A program made the position numbers and the translations under genes. This document shows positions 9,624-18,682 of a stretch of DNA of 64,000 bases, piece after piece. Positions within the stretch are counted from its first letter, which is position 1; every line of letters begins with the position of its first letter. Source of the DNA: an uncultured Bacteroidales bacterium (GTDB lineage Bacteria; Bacteroidota; Bacteroidia; Bacteroidales; SZUA-534); NCBI GenBank assembly GCA_902790595.1, contig CADASL010000003.1:62001-126000 (forward strand). Reading direction: 5' to 3'. The notes under the pieces are model-generated. The model saw only the letters and a list, made by a program, of their open reading frames with translations, was not told the DNA's origin and made no database searches.

Positions 9624-10471
9624 AACAGATATTTATTTTCCTGTGCGCCGCAGTCATAGTCACCGCTTGCGACTTGGAGAAAGAAATCGACATTGATGGT
9701 GTTGAGTTTCGCGAAGCCATCAATATCAGCGGACACATTTCGCGACAATACGGAGCGAATGTTTTTGTTGAATGTACGTATCCGCCGCAGAGTCACACTT
9801 ATTTCAATAAAAAAATTGACGATGCCAAAGTGTATCTTACAAGCGGAGGTGTGAAAATTGCCGAAATACCCGCTTCAAGTTATTTCGAAGGATTGTTGTA
9901 TCATATTGATATTGACACATTCAGCTACAACAGCTACGGCGTTTTGGTTGAAAGCGGGCGATTGGGAACCGCTTATTCAGCCGAGCAGACACTGCCCGAT
10001 AAGGTTGCCGCCGATTCGGTTGTGGTCACAGAATCGGACAACGGCAGTTATATGGCCACGTTTTATTTTTCAAATGATGAAAACTTGCCCGGTTATTATT
10101 GCAACGCCCGCACTGCCGACCGTGATGATGGTGATATAGAGAAACTTTTTCATACACATTTTTACGGTAGCGACGCAATCCATTATCAGGAAGCCCGAAA
10201 GAAAGACTACTGCCAGATTAGCTGTGTTTTCTATCCTGCATCATTCGATTATGACGAACTTGAATATTATGCCGATTTCATCACTCTCTCGCCGGACTTG
10301 GCCAAATATCTGAAAAGTGAAGCCGAATATAACACCAGCCAGGAGGACGAGTTCTTCGACTATCCATATCCGCTCTATAGCAACATAAAAGGCGGCTACG
10401 GATTTTTCGGGGCGTATACTGTCAGCCAGACAAGTGGTGTTGTAAAAGGCAAATGGGTTTATTTTGAATAG
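9620..10471 (+). CDS. DUF4249-family lipoprotein, partner of the upstream receptor
   Basis: 283 residues. Signal peptide MKQIFIFLCAAVIVTAC with the lipobox cysteine at 17. The N-terminal beta domain has the DUF4249 pattern (NISGHISRQYGANVFVECTY; VYLTSGGVKIAEIP) and the C-terminus the family's usual 'YSNIKGGYGFFGAYTVS' ending. The 4-base overlap with the receptor stop indicates tight co-expression. By analogy with other receptor-lipoprotein pairs it may cap or feed the receptor at the cell surface, but this has not been shown for the family as far as I know. Confidence 0.8.
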   Translation: MKQIFIFLCAAVIVTACDLEKEIDIDGVEFREAINISGHISRQYGANVFVECTYPPQSHTYFNKKIDDAKVYLTSGGVKIAEIPASSYFEGLLYHIDIDTFSYNSYGVLVESGRLGTAYSAEQTLPDKVAADSVVVTESDNGSYMATFYFSNDENLPGYYCNARTADRDDGDIEKLFHTHFYGSDAIHYQEARKKDYCQISCVFYPASFDYDELEYYADFITLSPDLAKYLKSEAEYNTSQEDEFFDYPYPLYSNIKGGYGFFGAYTVSQTSGVVKGKWVYFE

Positions 10472-10607
10472 AAAGAGGATTATGAATCAGCAGTCAAGCA
10501 TTTTTCATTGAGTTGTTTGCGGATTTAACATAATTTTAACATAACGGTGGTAATAATGTGTATATGTCAAAACGTTATCCCTAAAACAAAGACAAATACA
10601 ATTCATA

Positions 10608-11564
10608 ATGCATCGTTTCATTTTATTAGTTCCGTTTCTTGCAGTCACACTGCTATCATCGTGTGAAAAAGAGATTGAGCTGAAAACAAAAAGTAGTAAG
10701 TGCATTGTTGTCAATGCGCTTATTACTGAAAATGAGCCAATTGAAGTCGGCGTTTACTCGGGGGTTGATTTTGTGGGTCGAAACAGTAGCCAATGGTTGG
10801 AAAACGCCACGCTGGCTGTTTACAGCAATGGTGAATTGTTGGAGGAAATCAGCGGAATGAATACCGATAGTAGCTACCGCACATCGGTTGTGCCCGTTGT
10901 TGGCGAGACATACACAATAAAGGTCGATTGCCAGCGCTATCCATCGGCAACCGCAACGGCCACTGTACCCAACAAGTTACAAGTAAAAGTTTTGCAGACC
11001 GACAGCGTGCGGATGTTTGTGGAAAGCGATGGCTATAAAACATACAAATCGTCGGGCGAGGTGGAAATATCTATCATCGACACAACCAGCGAGTTACGCT
11101 ATTATTTGCTAACCATAACCGGATACTATTATTTTATGAAAAACCCCGATGACATTAAATCAAAATGGCTAACGCCGGAATATAACAATGCAACAGCACA
11201 ACCAACATCGATGAGCGATATACTAACCCATTTGTTCGAGTCGGCCGATGTGAAGGAAATTGAGGAAAAAGACTACATATTGCTTTCGAACCAAAACTGG
11301 CGGGGCAAATCCACAACACTGCGTTTCGGCCTTAGCCATAATTCTACAATTCCTTCCGATATCACTGTAATGTCGTTCGACGAGGAGTATTACAAATATT
11401 TTATATCCAAAGAATTACAGCTGAGCAGCGAGGAAGATGACCTTATGTTCGGCGAGCCGGTCAACATCTACTCGAATGTGAAAAACGGTCTGGGGCTGTT
11501 TGCCGGGTACAACCTTGCAACAGCAAAACTTTACTCGGTTTGCGACACCATTTACAAAGATTAA
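10608..11564 (+). CDS. DUF4249-family lipoprotein, partner of the downstream receptor
   Basis: 318 residues with a lipoprotein signal (MHRFILLVPFLAVTLLSSC). It has the DUF4249 layout: an N-terminal strand pair (KCIVVNALITENEPIEVGVY), a middle of mixed strands, and the hallmark end 'YSNVKNGLGLFAGYNLA'. It is 37 bases ahead of the third receptor. The 136-base gap before it (10472-10607) is AT-rich and probably holds the promoter of this second receptor unit. Confidence 0.8.
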   Translation: MHRFILLVPFLAVTLLSSCEKEIELKTKSSKCIVVNALITENEPIEVGVYSGVDFVGRNSSQWLENATLAVYSNGELLEEISGMNTDSSYRTSVVPVVGETYTIKVDCQRYPSATATATVPNKLQVKVLQTDSVRMFVESDGYKTYKSSGEVEISIIDTTSELRYYLLTITGYYYFMKNPDDIKSKWLTPEYNNATAQPTSMSDILTHLFESADVKEIEEKDYILLSNQNWRGKSTTLRFGLSHNSTIPSDITVMSFDEEYYKYFISKELQLSSEEDDLMFGEPVNIYSNVKNGLGLFAGYNLATAKLYSVCDTIYKD

Positions 11565-11600
11565 AACACTGTTTAAATGGCATTTAAGCGACCAATTGTT

Positions 11601-13937
11601 ATGAAAAACATCTTTTTGATTCTTCTGCTTTTTGTGTGCGCCATTGCGCAGGCACAAAAACACACTATAAGCGGCGTTGTGCGCGATGCCGAGAGTGGCG
11701 AGCTGCTGCCGTCGGCCAATGTCTATCTGAATTCGGGCGTTGGCACGGTTACAAACAATTACGGATTCTTTTCCTTCACAACCAACCAGCCCTCGGTGGT
11801 ATTAAACGTGTCGTATGTCGGATACAACATTTTCCGACAGACATTTACCATTAAAAACGATACTACGGTCGAGATAAAACTTGATTCCGACAACCAGCTT
11901 GAAGAGGTTGTGGTAACCGATAATTCAGCACAGTCGCGTCTGCGCTCGCCGCAGTTCAATATGGCAAACATCACAATGAAGGAGATTGCACAACTGCCCA
12001 CGCTGCTTGGCGAGCACGATGTGCTGAAGGCAATGCAGACAATGCCCGGCGTTGGCAGCGGCGCCGATGGTATGACCGGCCTATATGTGCGCGGCGGCAG
12101 TCCCGACCAGAATCTGATTCTGCTCGACGGCGCGCCTGTCTATAACGCCAACCACCTGTTCGGCTACCTTTCGGTTTTCAATTCTGAAGCCATAAAGTCG
12201 GCCACGCTGCTCAAAGGCGGTTTCCCGGCGCGTTATGGAGGGCGGCTGTCATCGGTGCTCGACATTCAGATGAAAGAGGGCAACGCCAACCAAACGCACG
12301 GAATGGCATCCATTGGGCTTCTGTCGTCGCAAGTGGCGGTTGAGGGCCCGATTGACGAGCGGACATCGTACCTTGTAACCTTGCGCCGCGCCTATTTCGA
12401 CATTTTCCTATGGACAATGTGCAAGATAAGCGATGCCCGCGACGGGGTGGGCAAATCGTCGGCCGGTTACCATTTCACTGACTTTAATGCCAAAATCAAC
12501 CATCGGTTAGACTCAAAAAGCCAGTTATTTGCAAGCTTCTATGCCGGAACCGACAAATTCAAGTCGCGCTCTGATTTCCCCGGTGGCGGCTACGATGTGC
12601 GTGACCGTTTCAAACTCAAATGGCACAACCAAACGGCCACTTTGCGCTACAACCGCACGCTGGCTAACAATCTGTTTATGAACGCGTCGCTGATTTACAG
12701 CCGGTATAAGTATTACACGAAATCATCTGTCAAAAACAACTCTTTTTATAGCGACTACTACCAATTCTCATCGGCGAAAGGCGAGTCGGCGCTTCAAGAC
12801 CTGACCGCCAAGGCCGACTTCGACTGGTATGTGGCCAATAATCATACTGTCAAGGCCGGCGCAAGCATTTCACGACACCGTTTCGCGCCGGAACAAAGCG
12901 CATACGAGTCGGGGTCGAGCAAATGGGAAACAGCCGTTTCTGATACATCGTACGGCACCAAAAAAGTGAAATCAGCCGACCTCTCGGCTTTCATTGAGGA
13001 CAACTGGACAATTGCCGATAATCTGAAAGCCAACGTTGGCGTGCGCTCAACGCTGTTCGGCGTCGAGAATCGGGTTTATGCGTCGGTTGAGCCGCGAGCG
13101 TCGCTCTGTTACCTGATAAACGACAATCTGTCGGTCAAGGCGGCCTACTCGCGTATGACGCAGTATGTGCATCTGGTTTCGAACTCGTCGGTCGGGCTGC
13201 CCACCGACCAGTGGCTGCCTTCCACAAGAAAAATCAAACCCGAAACATCGGACCAAATTTCGGTTGGTGTGCAGTACAACACACCCGAATATGAGTTTAC
13301 AGCCGAAGGGTTTTACAAAAAAATGGACAACCTGATTGAGTTTCGCGAGGGCGCCAATTATATGTCGTACCGCAATTGGGAGGATAAACTGACGGCCGGC
13401 AAAGGCACATCGTACGGAATTGAGCTGATGGCCAAACGCAGCGCAGGCCGGACAACCGGATGGGTGAGCTACACGCTGTCGTGGAGCAACCGGCGGTTTG
13501 CCGAGCTGAACGGCGGCGAGCGTTTCCCCTCAAAATACGACCGCCGCCACGACCTTTCGATTGTTGCAATGCACACATTCTCAAAGAAATTCGATGTGAG
13601 CGCCAACTGGAATATCAGCAGTGGCAGCCACGTTACGCTGCCCATTGCCCGCTTCACCGATTTGGACGGAGCGGAATCTGTGGCCTACTCAAAGCGCAAC
13701 GAGTACCGTATGCCTCTCTATCACCGGCTCGATGTCAGCGCCAACTATCATAAGCGGCGCCGGCGCGGTACCGCCACCTGGTCGTTCGGCGTTTACAACC
13801 TTTATGCGCGGCAGAATCCGCTCTACATCTACGCCGACAGCGAGGGAAACGATTGGTCGGGTGAGAATCGCCATTTCCTGAAAAAAGTGTCGGCGCTGAC
13901 AATCGTTCCGACAATCAGCTACACGTTCAGGTTTTGA
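11601..13937 (+). CDS. TonB-dependent outer-membrane receptor, third of three
   Basis: 778 residues from ATG 11601 (signal MKNIFLILLLFVCAIAQAQ); the ATG at 11577 would put eight residues before the signal. Domains in order: carboxypeptidase-like (HTISGVVRDAESGELLPSAN), plug (LYVRGGSPDQNLILLDGAPV, PARYGGRLSSVLDIQMKEGN), and a barrel ending in TISYTFRF. It is closer in sequence to the receptor at 4459 than to the one at 7293, judging from the shared plug segment (HLFGxxSxFNxxA). Substrate unknown. Confidence 0.85.
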   Translation: MKNIFLILLLFVCAIAQAQKHTISGVVRDAESGELLPSANVYLNSGVGTVTNNYGFFSFTTNQPSVVLNVSYVGYNIFRQTFTIKNDTTVEIKLDSDNQLEEVVVTDNSAQSRLRSPQFNMANITMKEIAQLPTLLGEHDVLKAMQTMPGVGSGADGMTGLYVRGGSPDQNLILLDGAPVYNANHLFGYLSVFNSEAIKSATLLKGGFPARYGGRLSSVLDIQMKEGNANQTHGMASIGLLSSQVAVEGPIDERTSYLVTLRRAYFDIFLWTMCKISDARDGVGKSSAGYHFTDFNAKINHRLDSKSQLFASFYAGTDKFKSRSDFPGGGYDVRDRFKLKWHNQTATLRYNRTLANNLFMNASLIYSRYKYYTKSSVKNNSFYSDYYQFSSAKGESALQDLTAKADFDWYVANNHTVKAGASISRHRFAPEQSAYESGSSKWETAVSDTSYGTKKVKSADLSAFIEDNWTIADNLKANVGVRSTLFGVENRVYASVEPRASLCYLINDNLSVKAAYSRMTQYVHLVSNSSVGLPTDQWLPSTRKIKPETSDQISVGVQYNTPEYEFTAEGFYKKMDNLIEFREGANYMSYRNWEDKLTAGKGTSYGIELMAKRSAGRTTGWVSYTLSWSNRRFAELNGGERFPSKYDRRHDLSIVAMHTFSKKFDVSANWNISSGSHVTLPIARFTDLDGAESVAYSKRNEYRMPLYHRLDVSANYHKRRRRGTATWSFGVYNLYARQNPLYIYADSEGNDWSGENRHFLKKVSALTIVPTISYTFRF

Positions 13938-14044
13938 GATTCGCCGGAAACCGCACATCTGCAAATATGGTTTTCGGTCAAACATCGGCCAAAGCGTTTC
14001 CCGATATTGCCAGACATCCATCCTACCCTTCTTCCAACAAAAAA

Positions 14045-14070
14045 GCCCCGACAGAAAAATCCATCGGGGC
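14045..14070. terminator. Bidirectional terminator between convergent genes
   Basis: GCCCCGA (14045-14051) pairs with TCGGGGC (14064-14070). On the plus strand it is followed by CTTTTC, on the minus strand by TTTTTTG, so it can end both the receptor and the GGGtGRT transcripts. Confidence 0.75.
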
Positions 14071-14093
14071 CTTTTCTATGAAAAAGTATGTTC

Positions 14094-15107
14094 TTACTTG
14101 TTCAGTGCAGTTGCAACGTCAACGGCCACAGCCACGGTAGCACCAACCATCGGGTTGTTGCCGATGCCAAGGAAGCCCATCATCTCAACGTGAGCCGGAA
14201 CTGAAGACGAACCAGCGAATTGAGCGTCAGAGTGCATACGGCCCATTGTGTCGGTCATACCGTACGATGCCGGACCTGCAGCCATATTGTCGGGGTGCAG
14301 AGTACGGCCGGTGCCGCCACCCGATGCTACTGAGAAATACTTCTTGCCACGCTCGGTGCACTCTTTCTTGTAAGTGCCTGCAACCGGGTGTTGGAAGCGG
14401 GTCGGGTTGGTCGAGTTGCCGGTGATTGACACGTCAACGCCCTCTTTCCACATAATGGCCACGCCCTCACGAACGTCGTTGGCGCCGTAGCAGCGTACTT
14501 TTGCGCGCTCGCCGTCAGAGTATTTGATTTCCTCAACCACTTTCAGCTCGCCTGTAAAGTAGTCGAAATCAGTGTGAACATAAGTGAAACCGTTGATACG
14601 CGAAATGATTTTAGCAGCGTCTTTGCCCAGACCGTTCAGAATGCAGCGAAGCGGCTCTTTGCGCACCTTGTCGGCCTTTGCGGCGATTTTGATAGCGCCC
14701 TCAGCGGCTGCAAACGACTCGTGGCCTGCCAGGAAGGCGAAGCATTTGGTCTCCTCGCGAAGCAGACGTGCTGCCAGATTGCCGTGTCCCAGACCAACCT
14801 TGCGGTCGTCGGCTACAGAGCCGGGGATGCAGAACGACTGCAGACCGATGCCGATAGCCTCAGCGGCGTCGGCGGCGTTTTTGCAGCCCTTCTTCAGAGC
14901 GATGGCGGCGCCTACAACGTAAGCCCATTTAGCGTTCTCGAAGCAGATTGGCTGAGTGTCCTCGCAGGTTTTGTACGGGTCCAAACCATAAGATTCGCAG
15001 ATTTGGTTAGCCTCTTCGATACTTTTAATGCCGTTAGCGTTCAAAGCAGCAAGAATCTGCTTCTCGCGACGGTCCTGACTTTCGAATTTTACTTCTCTAA
15101 TTGCCAT
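14094..15107 (-). CDS. GGGtGRT protein
   Basis: A 337-residue cytoplasmic protein carrying the segment that names this family (SVASGGGTGRTLHPDNMAAG). It has several Cys (ESYGLDPYKTCEDTQPICFE) and a Gly-rich C-terminus (MVGATVAVAVDVATALNK). The function is not established to my knowledge. The family is regularly encoded beside a NifU-like scaffold, as here: the partner's stop lies 12 bases upstream in the direction of transcription. This suggests a shared role in iron-sulfur or metal chemistry, but that is inference. Confidence 0.8.
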   Translation of the reverse strand: MAIREVKFESQDRREKQILAALNANGIKSIEEANQICESYGLDPYKTCEDTQPICFENAKWAYVVGAAIALKKGCKNAADAAEAIGIGLQSFCIPGSVADDRKVGLGHGNLAARLLREETKCFAFLAGHESFAAAEGAIKIAAKADKVRKEPLRCILNGLGKDAAKIISRINGFTYVHTDFDYFTGELKVVEEIKYSDGERAKVRCYGANDVREGVAIMWKEGVDVSITGNSTNPTRFQHPVAGTYKKECTERGKKYFSVASGGGTGRTLHPDNMAAGPASYGMTDTMGRMHSDAQFAGSSSVPAHVEMMGFLGIGNNPMVGATVAVAVDVATALNK

Positions 15108-15119
15108 ATCTGTGTCCTC

Positions 15120-15812
15120 CTATTCTTTACGTGGGTCAATTTCTTTAACAGCCTCTTCGATGCGGCCATATTTGCCAGATGCTTTCTGAAGAGCCTCGTT
15201 GGCGTCCATTCCGCCCTTAATCATATCCATCATACGGCCAAGGTTAACGAAGCGGTAGCCGATAATCTCGTTGTTCTTGTCCAAGCCGATTTTGGTGATG
15301 TAGCCCTCGGCCATCTCAAGGTAACGCGGTCCTTTAACCGATGTTCCGTAGAGTGTGCCGGTGATGCCGCGAAGGCCTTTGCCAAGGTCCTCAAGGCCGG
15401 CGCCGATGGTCAGGCCGCCCTCTGAGAAGGCGCTCTGTGTACGGCCGTAAACAATCTGCAGGAACAGCTCGCGCATTGCGGTGTTGATTGCGTCGCAAAC
15501 CAGGTCTGTGTTGAGAGCCTCGAGAATGGTTTTGCCCGGAAGAATTTCAGCAGCCATTGCAGCCGAGTGAGTCATACCGGTGCAGCCGATGGTCTCAACC
15601 AGAGCCTCTTGAATGACACCCTCTTTGACGTTCAACGAGAGTTTGCAGGCACCCTGCTGTGGGGCGCACCAGCCGATACCGTGGGTGAAACCACTGATAT
15701 CTTTGATTTCTTTAGCCTTCACCCATTTGCCCTCTTCAGGAATCGGGGCGGGGCCATGGTTGGCGCCTTGTGCTACGCAAACCATACCTTGTACTTCGTG
15801 TGTAAAGTTCAT
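15120..15812 (-). CDS. NifU-like iron-sulfur cluster scaffold protein
   Basis: 230 residues. The central part fits the NifU/IscU N-terminal fold: Cys at GIGWCAPQQGACKL, then the IGCTGMTHSAAMAAEILPGK segment, which matches the IscU 'GCxASxAsSSmxxEhlxGK' pattern. The C-terminal region (MIKGGMDANEALQKASGKYG) is extra compared with IscU. It is the first gene of a two-gene unit with the GGGtGRT protein. It probably carries a transient Fe-S cluster, though the spacing of its cysteines differs from IscU. Confidence 0.75.
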   Translation of the reverse strand: MNFTHEVQGMVCVAQGANHGPAPIPEEGKWVKAKEIKDISGFTHGIGWCAPQQGACKLSLNVKEGVIQEALVETIGCTGMTHSAAMAAEILPGKTILEALNTDLVCDAINTAMRELFLQIVYGRTQSAFSEGGLTIGAGLEDLGKGLRGITGTLYGTSVKGPRYLEMAEGYITKIGLDKNNEIIGYRFVNLGRMMDMIKGGMDANEALQKASGKYGRIEEAVKEIDPRKE

Positions 15813-15865
15813 ATTACTAATCTGTTAAAGTTTTATAACCGTAGTGTTGTCCACTAACCAAGCGG

Positions 15866-15892
15866 CAAATATAACAAAAACTAAAAAAGCAA
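15866..15892 (-). promoter_or_regulatory. Promoter of the NifU-like/GGGtGRT unit
   Basis: On the minus strand there is a perfect Bacteroidetes -7 box TATATTTG (15873-15866). A weak -33 TTG lies at 15892-15890, 16 bases upstream, which is slightly short of the usual 19. The start codon is about 54 bases downstream. Confidence 0.45.
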
Positions 15893-15988
15893 GCGTAACA
15901 ATTATTTGTGTTGAGAAAAGTTGGGCAAACCCGCTCGGCAATCTTTTCCTCACGAAAATGCCAACCTATTGAATAATTACACAAATTG

Positions 15989-16023
15989 CGTTACGAAAAT
16001 TTCGTTACAGGATTTTCGTAACG
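15989..16023. repeat. 12-bp perfect inverted repeat
   Basis: CGTTACGAAAAT (15989-16000) and ATTTTCGTAACG (16012-16023) are exact reverse complements, 11 bases apart, and the spacer repeats TTCGTTAC. The stretch 15813-16048 holds no convincing gene. The repeat could be an operator, a terminator, or the end of a lost mobile element. It lies just upstream of an ATPase remnant. Confidence 0.6.
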
Positions 16024-16048
16024 AAAAATTTGTAATGCTAAACAATAA

Positions 16049-16132
16049 AAGATTAAAGCACTGGTTTACAAAACCAACAGCGGCCACATTGTTTACGACC
16101 GCTTTATGAACGAGTGGCTCAAACAATTGTAA
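16049..16132 (+). pseudogene. C-terminal remnant of an AAA-type ATPase
   Basis: After a TAA at 16046 the frame reads KIKALVYKTNSGHIVYDRFM followed by NEWLKQL and a stop at 16130-16132. The 'VYDRFMxxWL' ending resembles the C-terminus of Bacteroidetes ATP-binding proteins of the AAA ATPase type. Nothing upstream continues in frame, so if this is real it is the tail of a deleted gene. It is short, so the assignment is tentative. Confidence 0.35.
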
Positions 16133-16155
16133 ATCAACGCAAAAACATTTCAGCA

Positions 16156-16671
16156 ATGCCAACCTCAATTATCACCGACTCGGCACACTACAGCACCGTT
16201 ATCGCCCTTGCGGCAAAGGCGCGGCGCTCGCTCTGGATTGGTACGGCCGACATTAAGGATATGTATGTGAAACAGGGCGCAGCCGAGAAGCCGTTTGTGG
16301 GCGTACTGGCCGATTTGCTGGCCCACGGTGTCGAGGTGCGGCTCATTCACGCCAAGGAGCCTGGCGAGAACTTCCGCGACGATTTCGACCGCTATCCGCT
16401 TCTGGCAAAGCAACTTGAGAGGGTGCTTTGTCCGCGCGTGCACTTCAAAATCATTGTTATCGACTAGACAACGTGCTACATAGGCAGCGCCAACCTGACG
16501 GGCGCGGGAATGGGAATGAAGGCGGCCACAAGGCGCAACTTCGAGGCTGGCGTCCTTACCGACGAGCCGCAACTTGTGGAGGCGGCCATTGAGGAGTTCG
16601 ACAAGGTGTGGCGCGGCAGCGAGTGCCATAAATGCCAGCGCCGAAAGTTCTGCGGCGCCCCGATTGCGTGA
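16156..16671 (+). pseudogene. Phospholipase-D-like (HKD) protein split by an in-frame TAG
   Basis: The frame from ATG 16156 encodes a PLD-fold domain up to VHFKIIVID (His96, Lys98, Asp103), then meets TAG at 16465-16467, codon 104. The very next codons continue the HKD motif (TTCYIGSANLTGAGMG), and the frame runs to TGA at 16669 with a Cys-rich tail (ECHKCQRRKFC). The stop thus falls between the catalytic HxKxxxxD and the GSxN part. A CAG to TAG change would explain it. The intact 171-residue protein would be a single-HKD phosphodiesterase or nuclease that must dimerise. Real nonsense mutation or sequence error. Confidence 0.75.
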
Positions 16672-16674
16672 GCG

Positions 16675-17514
16675 CTACTTAATGCCAGTTCTGCTGCTGA
16701 AGGTTATGCGGACGCCCTTGTCCTCAATCATCATATCATTTCCGCCGTTGTTGCCGTCGCTCTTGACAGGCTTGCGCTTGCCATCGAGCACCTCGCTGCA
16801 CATAACCTTTATATCGGTCACACGCTGGGGCGATTCCAAATTATCGCCGCTGTAATGTCCTGGGAACAAGAATTTTATGTCGTTCGCTTTTATATACTGC
16901 TCAACCTTTGCGGCCGAAGCCACCACGTTTGAAAGATAGGTGAAAACCAGCAAGTTGGTCGAGCCGAAGGCGTCGCCGCTGAATCCGTAATGATTGGCCT
17001 TGTCGAAGAATGTGACACTGCCCAAAGTATGCCCTGGAGTGAAAACCGCCTCCAGTTGGCGCCCGCCCAAGTCAATTATTTGGCCATCAGACAATGTTTT
17101 AATCTGTCCGCTGTAACGGCGCAAGTTGCTTGAAAACATCAGGCGGTCAGCCTCGCAGATATACACCTCGGGGAACGGGCCCACACCGCCCACGTGGTCG
17201 CCGTGGCCGTGCGTGAGCAGCAGCATAACAGGCTTTGAGGTAATCCTGGCGACTATCTTGTCTAAATCAGGAATGCGGGTTCCCGCATCGATAAGCGCGG
17301 CCCGTTCGCTGCCCTCAACAAGATAAAGCGACTCGTTGTAGCATAGGTGACCGTTGCCTATCCAGGTATGCTCGTCAATCTGACGGAACACAACCGCGTC
17401 ATCCTCATAAACAACTTTGCCGCGAAGGTCACGGCTGTTGATATCGCCATCCTGCGCCTGAACAGCCCCAGCAAAAAGGCAGGCCATTGCCGCCAAAATC
17501 GAATTGAATTTCAT
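16675..17514 (-). CDS. Exported metallo-beta-lactamase-fold hydrolase
   Basis: 279 residues from the ATG at 17514 (an upstream TTG at 17523 adds three residues). The signal peptide (MKFNSILAAMACLFAGAVQA) sends it to the periplasm. The metal-binding motif LTHGHGDHVGG is intact, with further ligands in FTPGHTLGS, FSGDAF and FPGHY. The substrate is not clear; the fold includes beta-lactamases, lactonases and thioesterases. The gene converges on the broken PLD gene with three bases between them. The C-terminal 40 residues are polar and Gly/Asn-rich. Confidence 0.8.
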   Translation of the reverse strand: MKFNSILAAMACLFAGAVQAQDGDINSRDLRGKVVYEDDAVVFRQIDEHTWIGNGHLCYNESLYLVEGSERAALIDAGTRIPDLDKIVARITSKPVMLLLTHGHGDHVGGVGPFPEVYICEADRLMFSSNLRRYSGQIKTLSDGQIIDLGGRQLEAVFTPGHTLGSVTFFDKANHYGFSGDAFGSTNLLVFTYLSNVVASAAKVEQYIKANDIKFLFPGHYSGDNLESPQRVTDIKVMCSEVLDGKRKPVKSDGNNGGNDMMIEDKGVRITFSSRTGIK

Positions 17515-17619
17515 AATAATCAATAACTTGTTTTCGCAAACTTATATAAAATCTGCCAACTTTGATTGTCTCGCAACCGAATTGTCGATTAAAAAAATTT
17601 TATTGATTTTTTGCTTTGA

Positions 17620-17654
17620 CTCTCATTATTTAGGAGCGACATTGCTTATCTTTG
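17620..17654 (+). promoter_or_regulatory. Operator/promoter copy 1, upstream of the WYL regulator
   Basis: CTCTCATTATTTAGGAG (17620-17636) is the first of five copies of a 17-base imperfect inverted repeat. A -7 box TATCTTTG (17647-17654) follows after exactly 10 bases. The site precedes the WYL gene by 23 bases, so the regulator probably controls itself. There is no good -33 TTTG at 19 bases, so an activator or a repressor are both possible. Confidence 0.7.
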
Positions 17655-17677
17655 CGTCAATTTAAAACTGAAACAAT

Positions 17678-18622
17678 ATGGCAAAATCGAATAATGCGCA
17701 TTTGTTCCGCTGCTACGCGTGGCTGGTCAACACCATTGACGATTTCAACCCCACAAGGGACGAGATTAATAGGCGCTGGGCCAACAATCGGGAACTCAAC
17801 GACGACAAGGAAGATAAAATTGTTGAGAGTAGATTCCACCGCTGGCGAAGAGAGGCTGAGGAAATTTTCGGACTCGAAATAGAGTGCGTTAACGGCCGCT
17901 ATTGCATTCATAAACCCGACGACAATCGTCAGTACAAACTCTGTCGGCAAATGCTTAACGCCTTTGCTGTCAACGATATAATAAAAGGGAATACGGCTCT
18001 TGACAAGCAGATTCTGTTGGAAGACGTGCCGTCGGGTCAGACGCACCTGACCACCATTCTGTCGGCAATGCGCAACCGCCACACACTCAGAATGATACAC
18101 CAAAGTTTTTGGCGCAACGAACCCACCTATCCAACGGTGGAGCCATATAGCCTGAAAATGTTCCGCCAACGGTGGTATCTGCTTGCCAAAGTGCTCGACA
18201 ACAGCAAAAAGGACGATATAGGCAAACTTCGCACTTATGGGCTCGACCGCATTGTCAGCGCGGTTGAAACCGACGACAGTTACGCTATGCCCGACAATTT
18301 TGAAGCCAATAATATTTTTGCTAATCTTGTGGGTATCAGCGGAATAGGTAGCAAAATCGAGGAAGTGAAAATTGTGGTTGAAGAAGAACAGGCCAAATAT
18401 CTGCGCACATTACCGCTGCACCATTCGCAAAAAGAAGTCTGGACTGGCGAATGGGAATCGGAATTTGAATTCAAACTGATTATAAACGAAGAGTTTAAAC
18501 GCGAATTGCGCGCCTACGGGCCCAGCCTTGAAGTGCTAGAACCCGAATGGCTGCGCGAAGAATTCCGCAAAGAGGCCGAACGCACGTTGCGAGCCTACAA
18601 AAAGACAAAGGGCAAAAATTGA
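17678..18622 (+). CDS. WYL-domain transcriptional regulator
   Basis: 314 residues. Residues 1-75 look like a winged helix-turn-helix (PTRDEINRRWANNREL, ESRFHRWRREAEEIFGLEIE). The WYL domain spans about 120-200 and includes Trp167-Tyr168-Leu169 in RQRWYLLAKV; a WCX-like C-terminal domain follows (VEEEQAKYLRTLPLHHSQKE). This is the layout of BrxR/CapW-type regulators that control phage-defence islands and respond to a ligand, often nucleic acid. The five identical operator modules at its own promoter and at four downstream units make it the obvious regulator of this island. Direct binding is inference. Confidence 0.85.
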   Translation: MAKSNNAHLFRCYAWLVNTIDDFNPTRDEINRRWANNRELNDDKEDKIVESRFHRWRREAEEIFGLEIECVNGRYCIHKPDDNRQYKLCRQMLNAFAVNDIIKGNTALDKQILLEDVPSGQTHLTTILSAMRNRHTLRMIHQSFWRNEPTYPTVEPYSLKMFRQRWYLLAKVLDNSKKDDIGKLRTYGLDRIVSAVETDDSYAMPDNFEANNIFANLVGISGIGSKIEEVKIVVEEEQAKYLRTLPLHHSQKEVWTGEWESEFEFKLIINEEFKRELRAYGPSLEVLEPEWLREEFRKEAERTLRAYKKTKGKN

Positions 18623-18682
18623 CCTTTATTAAACCTTGATAATCAATCAACAAGCGTTTTATAGACTGAAAAACCTTAAACT

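Noticed and set aside
14574..15425. A 283-codon plus-strand frame across the GGGtGRT and NifU-like genes
   Set aside because: It runs antisense through two clear genes and across their gap, with no domain of its own.
15921..16109. A 62-codon plus-strand frame upstream of the PLD pseudogene
   Set aside because: It spans the inverted repeat and overlaps the ATPase tail in another frame; composition is random.
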